The notes beneath the pieces are model-generated. The model did no database searches, was not told the origin of the DNA, and saw only the letters and a list, made by a program, of their open reading frames with translations. A stretch of 64,000 bases of DNA from Triplophysa rosa. Its lineage: Eukaryota; Chordata; Actinopteri; Cypriniformes; Nemacheilidae. Positions 1 through 12,400 of this stretch are shown piece by piece. The stretch lies in assembly GCF_024868665.1 (NCBI RefSeq), contig NC_079890.1, forward strand, positions 4,254,005 through 4,318,004, in the 5' to 3' direction. The position numbers were made by a program, and so were the translations under genes. Positions within the stretch are counted from its first letter, which is position 1, and each line of letters starts with the position of its first letter.

Positions 1-684
1 CTCGACTTGACAAAATCAGAGAAGACTTCGACTTGACTTAGACTTGGACACCAATGACTCGTGACTTGACTTAGACTTGAACACTATGACTCGGCAAGTC
101 TTTATATATTTTGAAACCAAACATCGAAGTTTGATCATCACGGTCGGCTGTTCTCTGGAGCGAATCACACAGGTAAGAACTGCGCGCTGTGTTTGGCACT
201 GTGCCAGAGAAAGCCTCGCCCATTGTGACGCGGGCGCTTGTTATTTATCAAAACTGTTCAGTGTTTTAAACAACACAATATTTATTTCATATTTCGGACA
301 ATTAGTCCATAAATTAGAAACAAGTGCTAGTAAACTGTTAATAATGTATTTAAAATACTTTAACTTCTTTGTAGGCAGCAATTATAAACCTTTCAACCTT
401 AAATTTAAGACGTTTTATTCCTCTCAAACGCATCCAATTGTGTAGGAAATGATAAAGCTGTACTATTCTCCCTGGTCTTTACGCTCCTGTCCCAGCCATT
501 CATTTCATGTTGGGAGAAATGAACTTGACTTGAACGCATAGCAGCGCATAGCCCTAATAACCTGGCATCAAATGATGGTCAACCTTAAAACGCAAAATAG
601 ATGTACACATGTTTAAACATAAATATCAGAAAATCCACATTTCTGCGAATGCGTGGTAGCTCTTCGTAAGCACGAGGTGGTCAG

Positions 685-831
685 ATGTTTCATGAATGGA
701 GGAACGTCAGTCGGAGCGGGAGGCGCCAAACTCAAAATCTGTTTTATGAAACATACACAAACTGGGAGAACAAACTGGTGCAAGTGTTAGACAGACTGAA
801 GGACACAGAGTTAGAGAAAGGTAAGAGATAA
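685..831 (+). CDS. short exon-like ORF of unknown identity
   Basis: An ATG directly after a cag acceptor starts a 48-codon frame (MFHEWRNVSRSGRRQTQNLF...). It contains a good GTAAGA donor at 821 and stops at 829-831. I do not recognise the protein. It sits inside the hAT-like repeat region, so it could be a first exon of a decayed transposase or chance. Low confidence. Confidence 0.2.
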   Translation: MFHEWRNVSRSGRRQTQNLFYETYTNWENKLVQVLDRLKDTELEKGKR

Positions 832-1449
832 TGAAGAAAAGAGTTAACCATTTCTTACAACTAAAACGTACATGTTTTTTTTGTACAGTATATTATAATA
901 TAAAGTACATACAGTATACAGTAATATTACAGTTATAGAGGTCAGACCCAAAATTAGAATGGTAAGAATAGCTGGTGTGTCCCGTACAGCTATCTATAAG
1001 CTATATCTTCAGTCAGGTGTGTGAAGTAAATTTCTACCACAGTGCCCTTAGGCCGCATTTACACTGCAGTTCTTGATGCTCAATTCCATTTTTGTGACTG
1101 GCTCCAACCCATATCTGATTTTTTTGACGACCCGCTTACATCTTCTTTTAAAAGTGACACACATCCGATATCTCCATTTACACTGCACATGGCAAAACAA
1201 CCCGAGGTAGACATACTGACCAAAAAAAAGTAAAAACGTCATTCGCCACCGCCGCTTATTTAATAGCCTTTTCATACAGAGATCTCGGCAAATGAACGCA
1301 TAATGTGTCCCAGGATTTGTCCCCCAGTGCGCCTTCACACATAAAGACACTTGATAATGTACTGTAATGTAATGTCATGTGCAGATTTTTTAATCGTGAA
1401 TGTAGGGCTGTCAAGGTGATGGAATTACCCTTGCTGTGTTTTTAGGTAC

Positions 1450-2920
1450 ACTGTAAAAATTGAACAGTTGGATCAACTTAAAAAAATGACTACAAATGGT
1501 AAAACTTAAAAATGTTAAGTTGGACCAATTTAAATTTCCCAGGTAAAAAAACTGTAAAAAATTATGAGTTGGATCAACTTAAAAAAAAATATTCCAAATG
1601 GTAAAACCTAAAAATGTAAAGTTGGTTCAATTTAAATTTCACAGCTGACAAAAGTGAAAAAAATGATCAGTTGGATCAACTTAAAAATTACTTCAATTGG
1701 TAACACTTAGAAAAATTAAGTTGGTCCAACTTAAATGTCCTTATCTACGAAAAGTCACCATCCTTGAGTTGAGCTCTTGACCCCTGACTTTCATATTCAA
1801 ATTTGTTTGCCACTGTGTGTTTAAAGCTCATTTGTTATTTTAAAATCTGTGTGTTTTTAAAGTATATTGTTATGGCAATGAAAATGAGAATTTTATTGAC
1901 TGGTGTTGGTTGTTAAAATGCATCATTCTGTAGTTTGATTCACTGATCTCATCTAGATTGCATGCTGTGTTGCTAAAAGAACATTATAGTGGAAGGGAAT
2001 TATGCATTTTGTTGTTTAAAATGATTCGTGAAAACTGGACGCAAATTTAATTAAAAATACATTTTAGAAGCTTAAGATGCACACAGACACCAGGAATCGG
2101 TGTATGAATCTTAACAATGGTGACAATCAACAGACTAATTCAGATAAACAGATCAACTGAAATGCATGCTGGGAATCATGAATGAGTTTTGTACTATGAT
2201 GTTACCCAGCATGCATTGCATTTCGTTTATTCATTGTCACCATGGTTGAGATTCATACACTGATTCTTGATGTCTGTGTGAATCTAAACTCTTCAGAAAT
2301 TTAAGATTAAATTTGCATCCAGTTTTCACGAATCAGTTTATATGTCAAAATGCAAGCAAATCCATTTCCACTGTAGTGTTCTTTCAGCAGCACAGCATGC
2401 GATCTAGATGAGATCAGTGAATCAAACTACTGAATGATGTACATTTTAACAACCAACATGTCAATAAAATCCTCACTTGTATTGCCATAACAAATATACT
2501 TTAAAATCGGTGTGTTTTTAAAGTACTTTAAACTCACAGTGGCAAACAAATTTATAAATGAAAGTCAAGGGTCAAGAGCCCAACTCAAGGAAACTCTGAT
2601 CACCATGATGGTGACTTTTCGTAGATAAGGACATTTAAGTTGGACCAACTTAATTTTTCTAAGTGTTACCAATTGAAGTAATTTTTTAAGTTGATCCAAC
2701 TGATCATTTTTTACACTTTTGTCAGCTGTGAAATTTAAATTGAACCAACTTTACATTTTTAGGTTTTACCATTTGGAATATTTTTTTTAAAGTTGATCCA
2801 ACTCATAATTTTTTACAGTTTTTTTACCTGGGAAATTTAAATTGGTCCAACTTAACATTTTTAGGTTTTACCATTTGTACTCATTTTTTTAAGTTGATCC
2901 AACTGTTCAATTTTTACAGT
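1450..2920. repeat. 1.47-kb foldback palindrome, copy 1
   Basis: The whole segment is one inverted repeat centred near 2185. It begins ACTGTAAAAATTGAACAG and ends with the reverse complement. Each arm carries imperfect tandem blocks of TTGGATCAACTTAAAAA/AAGTTGGTCCAACTT. The core holds CACCATGATGGTGA and, at the centre, ATGCATGCTGGG facing CCCAGCATGCAT. No coding capacity. Confidence 0.85.
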
Positions 2921-3108
2921 GCAACACAATGACGGGTGAATATCCGATCTGTCTGCTTACATGACAGACGCAACTGCACGTATCCGATTCATATCAAATT
3001 TATTTCCACATATGATTGAGGCCTGAAACTGATCTGAAAATATCGGAATCCATGTGCATTTTTCCTGCTTACACGGTCATGGGTCATATCCGATCTGTGC
3101 AACATTGC

Positions 3109-4343
3109 ACTGTAAAAATTGAACAGTTGGATCAACTTAAAAAAATGAGTCCAAATTGTAAAACCTAAAAAAGTGAAGTTGGTCCAATTTAAATTCCGCA
3201 GCTAACAAAAGTGTAAAAAAAGATCAGTTGGATCAACTTAAAAAATTACTTCAATTGGTAACACTTAGAAAAATTAAGTTGGTCCAACTTAAATTTCCTA
3301 GCTAAGAAAAGTCACCATCATGGTGATCAGTGTTTCCTTGAGTTGGGCTCTTGACGCTTGATTTTCATATACACATTTGTTTACCACTGTGTGTTTAAAG
3401 TGCATGTATTACTTTAATAAATTTATTAAGCAAATGCAGATGAGAAATTTATTGACTGGTGTTGATTGTTAAAATGTCCATCATCCTGTAGTTTGATTCA
3501 CTGAGCTCATCTAGATTGCATGCTGTGCTGCTGAAAGAACATTATAGGGAATGGAATTGGCTTGCATGTTGACGAATAAAATGATTCATGAAAACAGGAC
3601 GCAAATAAAATTTTAAATTCCAGAAGAGTTTAGATGCACACAGACATCAGGAATCAATGTATGAATCTGAACAATGGTGACAATCAACAGGCGACTAATT
3701 CAGATAAACAGATCAATTGCAATGCATGCTGGGAATAATGAATGAGTTTTGTATTATGATATTACCCAGCATGCATTGCAGCATGAAGCTTTCGTTTGTT
3801 GATTGTCACCATTGTTGAGATTCATACACTGATTCTTCATGTCTGTGTGTGTCTAAACTCAACTGCATTTTAAGGTTTTATTTGTACTGTTTTTTCACAA
3901 ATCACGTTGACATCAAAATGCATTTAGGACAACGTTCTAATGTTTTATAATGTTTATGAACAAGATGAGAACAGTGACTCAAACTGAAAGATGATGGCGA
4001 TTTCAACAAGTACCATTTGATTTGTTTCTCATTTTATCGCTTTAACAAATGTACTCTAAAAGCACATAGTTACAGCACCCCAAAAACCCCAACATGTAAA
4101 GGGCAAGAGCTCAAGGAAACACTGATCACCATGATGGTGAGTTTTGTTAGCTAGGAAATTTAAGTTGGACCAACTTAATTTTTCTAAGTGTTACCAATTG
4201 AAGTAATTTTTTAAGTTGATCCAACTGATCATTTTTTACACTTTTGTTAGCTGCGAAATTTAAATTGGACCAACTTCACTTTTTTAGGTTTTACCATTTG
4301 GACTCATTTTTTTAAGTTGATCCAACTGTTCAATTTTTACAGT
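3109..4343. repeat. 1.24-kb foldback palindrome, copy 2
   Basis: Same ends (ACTGTAAAAATTG...) and same core as copy 1, with one fewer tandem block per arm. Centre near 3726. Both copies sit inside the same Harbinger-like element, about 190 bp apart. Confidence 0.85.
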
Positions 4344-4672
4344 CTGGAGGAAAAAATCAGATTTGGGTCACTTGATACATGCGGTGTAAATGCGGCCTTA
4401 GTTATATCATATAAAACATTGTGAAGCCTTTCTGACATAAATTAATATAAATCTACTATACTATTTAATACAGTGAAACTGATTTGGGGAAAGAGAACTA
4501 ATGACTTGTTAAAGACTTGAAGTTTAAACTTGAGGAGGACTTGGACTCGACTTGGACTTGATTGTCTTGACCCGGGACTTGACTTGGACTTATCTGTCTT
4601 GACTGGAGACATGCATGCAAAGACTTGAGACTTACTTGTGACTTGCAAAGCAATGACTTGGTCCCACCTCTG

Positions 4673-5852
4673 GGATTTTCAATAAATGATGCTGATATAC
4701 TAATATTTATAGAATAGGTCACTTATGGCTGATATCATCTCTGTCAGCCGGAATCTTTGTAAATCCATTTTTGTCATAAATCATTACTATGGTCACCCTT
4801 CATGTTTGTCTGTGGGTTTTGGAAATATTTAAACAATAAAAAAATGTTAGGAGCTTGTAAAGCTTGTAAAGTTTAGTCACTATAATGTAAACAATGTTTT
4901 TTTCTGTTTCCTGAAAAGTAGCTGTATTGGACATACAAAGTTTTTCACCGACAGGAACGATATACTAATGCAAATACAGAAACGTGCTTAAATCACAAAA
5001 ACACTTATTTGCACAATATTTAATGTACTCAAAAAAGACAGAAGTTGTGTTTTCCCCATTGACATTGTTGCTCGGTTTTGACACATCGGTCATCGGCTAT
5101 TCAGACTGGTTACTGACCAATGAAATCATCTCAAAGTGATATTGGCTCAGAGGATGTAGCGATGTGTCATTCGTGTGTCAAAATGTACAAGAGACGTCAA
5201 CAGCTCTGTATTTGCTGCACATTCTTTTTTTTTAATAAGCAATTAAACCCAGAAAGTTTCCCAGGTTCTCCAAAGTTTCTCAAGATGTCGGTTGTATCAC
5301 AACAAACTTCAGTGGAGGTCTGAGAACATGCTGTTAAAAAACACATGCACTGTATGTCATGACAAGGACTTTCCATTGACTTTAGTGTTTTTATAAGAGA
5401 TAATGATACTTTCTGAAAGAAATATTTGTTTTAAAATATTTTAAAAAATGCACTTTTATGAGCTATTTTTATTTACAAGACCTCAACATATCCAAAATAC
5501 CAAAATATAGGTTTTAGTTCATCTATATTTTTACCATGTTTTGATATGTTACTATATCTGCTAAATGAATAAATGTACAAAACAAGCAAAACATACAGTG
5601 CAGTATAAGCATGTGTTTGTGAGAGAGTTTTCCTATTTTTCTTGTCCAGTACACCAGCACATCGTCTCATTCAGCCATCGCTCTTTTCCGGAATGAATGA
5701 TCTCTTCTTCAACAGTATCACATTTCCTCCCGTGCAGTGTTTATATATCATCTTTTGTGTGCGTTATTTGATATTACTTCTTCAGGCCTGATCTGATTGG
5801 TGGATGAGTCACATGTTTGTTCTTAGTTTCTCGTCTGTGCTTTGATTTGTAG
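4673..5852. other. intergenic or hgfac intron, nothing recognised
   Basis: AT-rich sequence between the hAT end and the first visible hgfac exon. I looked for the fibronectin II and EGF1 exons expected upstream in hgfac and did not find them. Confidence 0.5.
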
Positions 5853-6748
5853 ACAACTGCTACGAACCCCTGCATCTGAAGTACTATGATATCGGAGAAT
5901 CGTGGGGACGGATCTACATGAGGAACGTAGAGCTGTGCACGTGCCTCAGCGTGGGGGTGACCTGCGAGCGTACACGTTACACAGGTAAGACATACTGAAA
6001 ACACCTGATACTTGATCGCCTGGGGCTGCTTCTTTCCTTTTAACACTGTTTATGTATTATGTATGTGTGTGTGTTTAGCATGCTTGAGAAACAGCTGTGC
6101 CAATGACGGAGTCTGTAGAATGATCGAGGCCACTAGTGAAGAGGTGTGTGGGTGCACATCGGGATACATTGGACAGTACTGTAACATCAGTGAGTATATA
6201 AACACGCAGACACACATGCAAATTGAAGATGAATGAACATTGGGATTTTTAAATGATTATGAAATTGTATATATAAATGAAATTGGATTGAAAAACTGTT
6301 CTTTTTATATTTGTGTGACATCAGACCCAGCAGAGCAATGTTACCGTGATTCAGGCGAACTGTACCGTGGCATATCCAACACCACAGTGTCTGGACAGTC
6401 GTGTCTGCCGTGGAACTCTGACCTGCTGTATGATGAGCTGACAGTAGATACAGTAGACAGCGCCCCCCTCAGGGGGTTAGGGGCACACTCCTTCTGCAGG
6501 TGACTGCTTACACACTTTATCATGTTTATGTCATAGCAATGTGAAGAATTATTTGGTTTTTATAATAAAGGTGCTTGTTAGTGATTTCTAGTGAATGTTC
6601 AAAGTTTATCTGAAGCGTCTAAATGGTTTTATTTGGCAGGAGCCCAGATCGAGATAAGCTGCCGTGGTGTTACACAATGACAGGCAGATTCATTTCCTGG
6701 GAGTACTGCGATGTCCCACGCTGCTCCAAACGACCATGTCAGTTCAGC

Positions 6749-6779
<31 letters not shown>

Positions 6780-9700
6780 GCACGCACGCACGCACACATA
6801 TTAATTAAACAGCAGATTTTAGAAAGATTCTTCAGAATTCTAACAGAATGTATAGGTCATATTCATAAAGCGCTTATACTGCATGACCATATTCTACATC
6901 TCCAATTCTACCCAAACCTTAAAGGAACAGTTCACACAAAAAATGACATTTCTGTCATCGTTTACACACCCTCGGGTTGTTTCAAACCTGTATACATTTC
7001 TTTGTTCTGTTAAACACAAAGGAAGATATTTGGAAGAAAGTCAGTGACCAAACGGATCTCATCCCCCATTTACTGCCATAGTAGGGAAAATAAATACTAT
7101 GGGAGTCAATGGGAGATAAGATCTGTTTGTTACTGACATTCTTCCAAATATCTTCCTTTGTGTTTAACAGAACAAAGAAATGTACAGGGTTGGAACAATC
7201 TGATGGTGAGTAAATGATGCCTTTTTTTTCTTTTTTTGGTGAACTATCCCTTTAACCTAAAAACTACCTTACTAACTATTAACAAGCAACAAATTAGCCG
7301 TTTATTAAGACAAAAGTCATAGTTAATGGTTTGTTAATAGCGAGAATTGGACCTTAAAATAAAGTGTGGCCGGCATTACTTGTGCACTGCACCGGATCCA
7401 GTGTATACAGCATCGTTGATTATAATGGGTTTGTTATTTATATCAAACATCTCATTTTAGGAAGAGCATTACTGGAAACAATGAATCTCTGGGCACTGTC
7501 TGAGTCACAAATCTCATTTATACAAAACCAGATTTGTCAGTTGTTATTTATTATGTCTCAGTGTTTCTGAAACTTCATTGTCTGAGACCTATGAGGAACT
7601 GTGATGGCAAACATGCTAAAAAGACTCTACAGGTCGCATTAATATGCATATTAACCCTTTAAGACCCCCTTGATGGCAACCGTGTTCTTTTAATCCACGT
7701 TTTGTGTTTTAATTCCAGATTTTAGCACAAGTTATGCACTTAGTCCAACTTCATTTAAATCCTATTTTTTTAAATATAGCTTAGTTTTTCTCTAAATCAT
7801 TTCAAAGTTTCCTTTTTTGCATTTAGTGTCCCTTTATACTTAGAGTTCATTATTATTCCAGGGTCTTAAATAAAAAAGAATCGCTTTTTTTCTTGTTGAT
7901 GTTACTTAAAACCTGTGAGAACGGTTTACTACAGTAACCATCAACACTTATATGTTGAAATACAAGGACAGAGAATATCTTTATGTATTGGGACAGATTG
8001 CTGCCATCTTGTGACAAAAAACATAACTACATAAGCATTATTGTTATGAAGATAATGAAGATAATATTTTTTACAACAATTTAGAATCATCAGATTGCAA
8101 ATTTTGCTAATCCAGCAGAAGTCACCAAATCTTGAACCATTATGATAAAGTAAATGATTTTTATTAAAAAAAAACCTTTAAGGGTTCATAGACATGAAAT
8201 CATGAAACCTGAAGTCTTAATATCTTAAGTAATTTTAAAGTAAGATAAAAATACAAATTAAGAATTTTCTTTTGCATCACATACAGTCTCGGAAAAAATT
8301 AAGAGACCATTTCATACCATTTTAAACTCACTATTTAAACGTATGTGTTTAGGTAAAATGAACATTTTAGTTTCATTCTGTGAACCACAAACAATATTTC
8401 TCCCAAATTTCAAATAAAATATTATTTCTATTTGCATTTGTTTGAAGAAAATGAAATCTGGGGACCTTTCACACCTCAAATACTGCAAAGAAAACATTCA
8501 TAGTTCACGTTCACTTTTAAGGAATACAACAGTAATATTTGTTTTGTGTTTAGGAAAAGTGCAACAATATTTTTTATGTGATAACCTGGATTTTTATCAC
8601 AGTTTTCATGTGTCTTGTCATTCTGTCAGTCTTTCGCATTGCTGTTGGATGACTTTATGTCGCTCCTGAGTTTTGATTTTATTGAAATACAACAAACACT
8701 GGATTGGAATGGCCACAATACATCTAGAAATGCTGATCTGAAATGAAAAATTGGAGTGGTCTCTAATTTTTTTCACAGCCACCCGGCGAGGACCAGTTAT
8801 TCCAAATCCACCACGACCGTCTCGTTCCCCTGCTAGGACACCGGTGTGCGGTAAGAGACACGAGAAGCGGGTGAGTCGGGGGCGAATCATGGGCGGAACA
8901 TCTGCACTGCCTGGTGCTCATCCCTGGATGGCAGCGTTGTACATTGGAGATGAGTTCTGTGCAGGCACGCTGGTTTCCTCCTGCTGGATCGTATCAGCCG
9001 CTCACTGCTTCCTGCGCAAGTATGTGTGTGTCCCTTTAATAATATGAACCTGCAATATTAAAACTTTACTGCACAGTTGAGTTCAGCTAAACATATGTGA
9101 CCCTGGACAACAAAACCAGTCTTAAGTAGCACGGGAACATTGTTGGTAATCGGCAAAAATACATGGTATGGGTAAAAATTTACGATTTTTCTTTTTGCCC
9201 AAAATCATTAGGATATTAAGTAAAGATCATGTTCCATGAAGATATTTTATAAATTTCCTACTGTACATGTATAAAAACTTTATTTTTGTGAGTGGATGGC
9301 CTGCTACAGTGCCTCAGATTAACAACTTCAAAGGCGATTTTCTCAATATTTTGATTTTTTTGCACCCGCAGATTCCAGCTTTGTAAATAGTTGTTGTTCC
9401 GCCAGATAGTGTCCTATCCTAATAAACCATATATCAATAGAAAGCTTATTTCTTCAGCTTTCAGATGATGTAAAAATCTTAATTTCGAAAAATTTACCCT
9501 TAAGACTGGTTTTGTCGTCCAGGGTCACATATGAGAAATATTATAAAATCATACATTTATGTGAAGTATCATCTTAAACAAACGAAAGCGTTTATAAATT
9601 ATTGTTCATACTTATACATTTTCATTTTAACGTAAACTTTATTTTGTCAGTGCATATTGTAACTGTTTGTAAATGTAAATCTAAATGTAAACCTTTTCCT

Positions 9701-11021
9701 TTTGTTAGTCCATTATTGTCCAAGATTCGGGTTGTTCTCGGACAACATTCTTTTAATGACACGGGTCCCAATACCAGAACGTTTGGAGTTGAGAAGTACA
9801 TTTTACACCCGCGTTACACTCAGTACCAGCCCACCTTAAATGACATTGGTGAGTTTCAACTGAAGTCATTATGTTGTAATGAATTGATGTAAACATTATA
9901 CATTTTATAATATTATTGTACGTTGTAATACATTAAATGTTTGAAAGTGTTTGGAAGATGTTTAAGTAACTTTTTACTGCGACTGACAGTGTCAGACAAT
10001 GTTACACAGTGTTGCTTAACACATTTATACTAGCAGTTTGCTCATTTTTCAAAATATTGATTTTAAGGGTGATATGTGTAATGTTGTGTAGCAAACAGGA
10101 GCAAAGCAAAGGGTTATAGGGTTAATAAAAAATAAGGGGTATTAAATTGGTATTTCTTCCCCCATAAAGCTCTGTTGTGATAGTCAACATTTATTTGCCA
10201 AAATAGAAAGATGATCTATTTAAAAATAAAATACACACATGCAAGTCTCAAGTTCATGAAACTTGCAAGTGAGTCAAAGTGTGCTTACCCAAGTTACCCT
10301 CAGCTTAAGTGTGGTGTTTCTAGTGTTGTTGAAGCTGAAAAAGGCAAACGGACGTTGTGCTCAGAAAACACAGTTCATCAGACCGATCTGCGTGCCGGTG
10401 AAAGACATGACGTTCCCGGATAACACGTGCTGTAAAATCTCTGGATGGGGTCATATGCACGAAAGTGAGTACAAGTACTTTACACTGGGCGATATTAGTT
10501 GTCTACATAAAACATGCATTTTATTCATGCGAGTGTGCATACTTCAGAGGCAAACTCGTACTCTAACCTGATGGAGGGAGTGGTGAAGATCATTCCCTTA
10601 GAGCGGTGTTCGTCTCCAGAGATGTATGGCTCAGAGATCCGCCCTGGAATGGTGTGTGCTGGAAGTGACTCTTGTGTGGATGCCTGTCAGGTAAAAAGAC
10701 CCTTATTGGTCCATTAGGCATACCATTAGGTCATCATAAAAACAGCAGAAGTCAATGGCATGTCACCAAAAATACTGTATGTGTTTTGTGTCTGTGCAGG
10801 GAGACTCTGGTGGTCCTCTAGCTTGCCAGTGTGAAGGAGTGAATTTCCTTTATGGCATCATCAGTTGGGGAGATGGATGTGGCCGGTCGGGAAAACCAGG
10901 CGTCTACACTCTAGTTCCCAAATATTCTGACTGGATAAACAGCATCATCAAATCATCCAAGAAAAATACACCCCAAAACAGATCAGCCAGTACAAACGTT
11001 TGTACTGGAAACCACTGCTGA
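5853..11021 (+). CDS. hgfac: hepatocyte growth factor activator, 3' nine coding exons (5' end outside window)
   Basis: Secreted serine protease that cleaves single-chain pro-HGF. Coding exons: 5853-5984, 6079-6189, 6325-6499, 6640-6737, 8779-9019, 9709-9848, 10324-10464, 10548-10690, 10800-11021. All borders are AG/GT, phases join, and the sum gives 466 residues plus the stop after the initial split codon. Domain order: fibronectin type I (starts [11 protein letters not shown]), EGF-like ([13 protein letters not shown]), one kringle over two exons ([11 protein letters not shown] to WEYCDVPRC), a proline-rich linker, then a trypsin-like domain. The activation site reads RGR/IMGG. The triad is His in SAAHC, Asp in NDIVLLKL (split over exons 6/7) and Ser in GDSGGP. 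This is the HGFAC order; factor XII and plasminogen differ. The fibronectin II and first EGF exons known in the family are not visible in 1-5850, so the gene is truncated by the window or the preceding intron exceeds 5.8 kb. dok7 follows on the same strand, as in human 4p16.3. Confidence 0.94.
6749..6798 (+). repeat. (CA)n then (CACG)n microsatellite in hgfac intron
   Basis: Uninterrupted CA repeat followed by GCAC units, starting 12 nt after the non-consensus donor GTCAGT (6738) of the second kringle exon. Confidence 0.95.
6919..7255. mobile_element. TTAA-ended palindromic MITE in hgfac intron
   Basis: Near-complete inverted repeat. Left end TTAAAGGAACAGTTCAC, right end GTGAACTATCCCTTTAA, with TTAA at both limits. 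It is the common cyprinid family that recurs at 12041, 38481, 39890 and 51561. Confidence 0.8.
7256..8283. other. hgfac intron sequence, nothing recognised
   Basis: AT-rich intron sequence. The ORF at 7364-7570 has no recognisable domain and no splice context. Confidence 0.5.
8284..8778. mobile_element. Tc1/mariner-type MITE abutting an hgfac exon
   Basis: The left end CAGTCTCGGAAAAAATTAAG follows TA (8282-8283). The right end GGTCTCTAATTTTTTTCACAG stops exactly at exon start 8779. The interior matches, inverted, the element at 52641-53025. The last bases form the polypyrimidine tract and AG of the splice acceptor. Confidence 0.65.
9096..9529. mobile_element. palindrome-ended MITE in hgfac intron
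   Basis: Inverted ends TGTGACCCTGGACAACAAAA and the reverse complement of the same type (GTCGTCCAGGGTCACA), about 30 bp long, flank a 370-bp non-coding interior. This is a very common cyprinid DNA repeat type. Confidence 0.75.
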
Positions 11022-11249
11022 AGAGAACCTGTAAACGACTGTGAATGTATTATTTTAAGTGTTAGGTTAGACTTTTCATTACGTTGGTCATGTAACTGTG
11101 TAAGTACTGAATGATATTAATGAATATACTGAACTTTTCGTTATTTTGTGGTGCTGCTGGCAATTACACGTTTTAATGGCATTTATTGTATTTATGGTAC
11201 ATGTATGACGTACAATGTAATGTTAGTGTTATGTAATATTTGTTTTTAA

Positions 11250-11255
11250 ATTAAA
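11250..11255 (+). terminator. candidate hgfac poly(A) signal ATTAAA
   Basis: ATTAAA lies about 230 bp after the hgfac stop codon and is the closest hexamer of poly(A) type. A canonical AATAAA at 11653-11658 falls beside a tRNA-like SINE head and is the alternative. No cDNA evidence is available. Confidence 0.35.
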
Positions 11256-12040
11256 TAGTTATGAACTAGTGTTTGTACAGGCTATAGGGGCCTGACTGGA
11301 GAAAAGAGAAAATATGTCAGTGCATTGTTGTATCACTCAATGTGTATGGTTTAGAACAGTCGTTACATTCTTTATAAACTATATGATTTACTTTTAAGCA
11401 TGTGTTATAATATGAAATTTAACCAGTTTCGTCTTTCTATTCCTTTGCCAAAGAGCCAATGCTTTTTCGAAAAACATTAGTTGTAAAAATTATTATAAAT
11501 AATTACAACAGCTTCAGGTCACAAGGACCCCTCGTGTCATCATGCTTTTGCATTAGTCCAACATACATGCAACATGTGTGTTCCAGTAGCACAACTGGTA
11601 GAGCTTTGCACTAGTAGCGCATCTGGGTTTGATCCCAGGTAACACGCATACTAATAAAAGACACCGTAATGTATTCTTTTGCCAGGTTTAAAGAATCAGA
11701 TTAAACCAGACATTTATAAACGTTCTTATAGACAAGAGAGAAGTACCTAAACTGGTAAATACAGATATTCTTAAAACACACTTGTCATCTGTTCATATTT
11801 CAGTTATTAAAAGAATTTGAGAAACTCATACGATTGTCCCAGACTTGAGAAATGAATTTTATTTAACTCTGAAATGAACTCACCACTTGAAACAGAAGAA
11901 AAATGACTGCCCACTCTTAAACTAACAAATTCATTCATGAGTACACCATTACTAAAAGATTACACATTGTAAAGAAAAGTGTGTCACTACCAGGGCTGGG
12001 AAGGTTACAATTCAAAAAGTGTATATACCCCAGCTCCGGG
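11256..12040. other. hgfac-dok7 intergenic region
   Basis: Contains a tRNA-like SINE head (11566-11645) and otherwise nothing recognisable. Confidence 0.5.
11566..11645 (+). repeat. tRNA-derived SINE head
   Basis: An A-box-like AGCACAACTGGTAGAGC and a B-box-like GGGTTTGATCCC are spaced as in a tRNA gene. No intact cloverleaf is evident, so this is a SINE head or tRNA pseudogene, not a tRNA gene. Confidence 0.5.
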
Positions 12041-12400
12041 ATACTTCACCCAAAAATGAAAATTCTGTCATCATTTACTCACCTCCGAGTTGTTCCAAAT
12101 CTGTATACATTTCTTTGTTCTGATGAACACAGAGAAAGATATTTGGAAGAATGCTTATAACCAAACAGATTTTGCCCCCCATTGACTCCCATAGTAGGAA
12201 AAAATACAACGGTGGTCAAAAGTGCCCCAGAACTGTTTGCTGTCCTACATTCTTCAAAATGTCTTCTTTTGTGTTCAACACAACAACAAAAATGATAAAG
12301 TAATTTATGGGAGTCAATGGGGGTCGAGATCTGTTTTGTTATAAGCATTCTTCCAAATATCTTTCTCCATGTTCATCGGAACAAATAAATGTATACACAA
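12041..12400. mobile_element. TTAA-type MITE, both ends incomplete
   Basis: Begins TTCACCCAAAAATG, shows the mirror-image TTTGGAAGAATGCTT blocks, and lacks the last 60 bp of the right arm. Confidence 0.65.

Larger units (their letters stand above)
1051..4397. mobile_element. PIF/Harbinger-like non-autonomous DNA element
   Basis: Inverted ends GGCCGCATTTACAC (1051) and GTGTAAATGCGGCC (ending 4397) are flanked by the trinucleotide TTA on both sides (1048-1050, 4398-4400). TTA/TAA duplications are typical of PIF/Harbinger. There is no transposase ORF. Interior unique sequence with CATATCCGATCTG motifs surrounds two foldback palindromes. ORFs predicted at its left edge are not genes. Confidence 0.6.
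1..4672. mobile_element. hAT-like element, right end at 4672, left end not seen; contains nested insertions
   Basis: Subterminal GACTTG/CTTGACTT-rich repeats occur at 1-90 and again at 4498-4660. The right end, CCCACCTCTG at 4663-4672, is the reverse complement of the CAGAGGTGGG terminus common in fish hAT elements. The left terminus must lie before the window or be lost. No transposase is recognisable. The middle is occupied by a Harbinger-like element. Confidence 0.55.

Noticed and set aside
77..445. 122-codon ORF at the left edge
   Set aside because: No domain, overlaps the GACTTG-rich hAT repeat, and contains splice-like noise only.
1042..1350. Overlapping ORFs on both strands
   Set aside because: They lie on the inverted end of the Harbinger-like element; neither has protein-like content.
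11566..11645. tRNA gene
   Set aside because: A and B boxes are present but acceptor and anticodon stems do not pair; treated as a SINE head.
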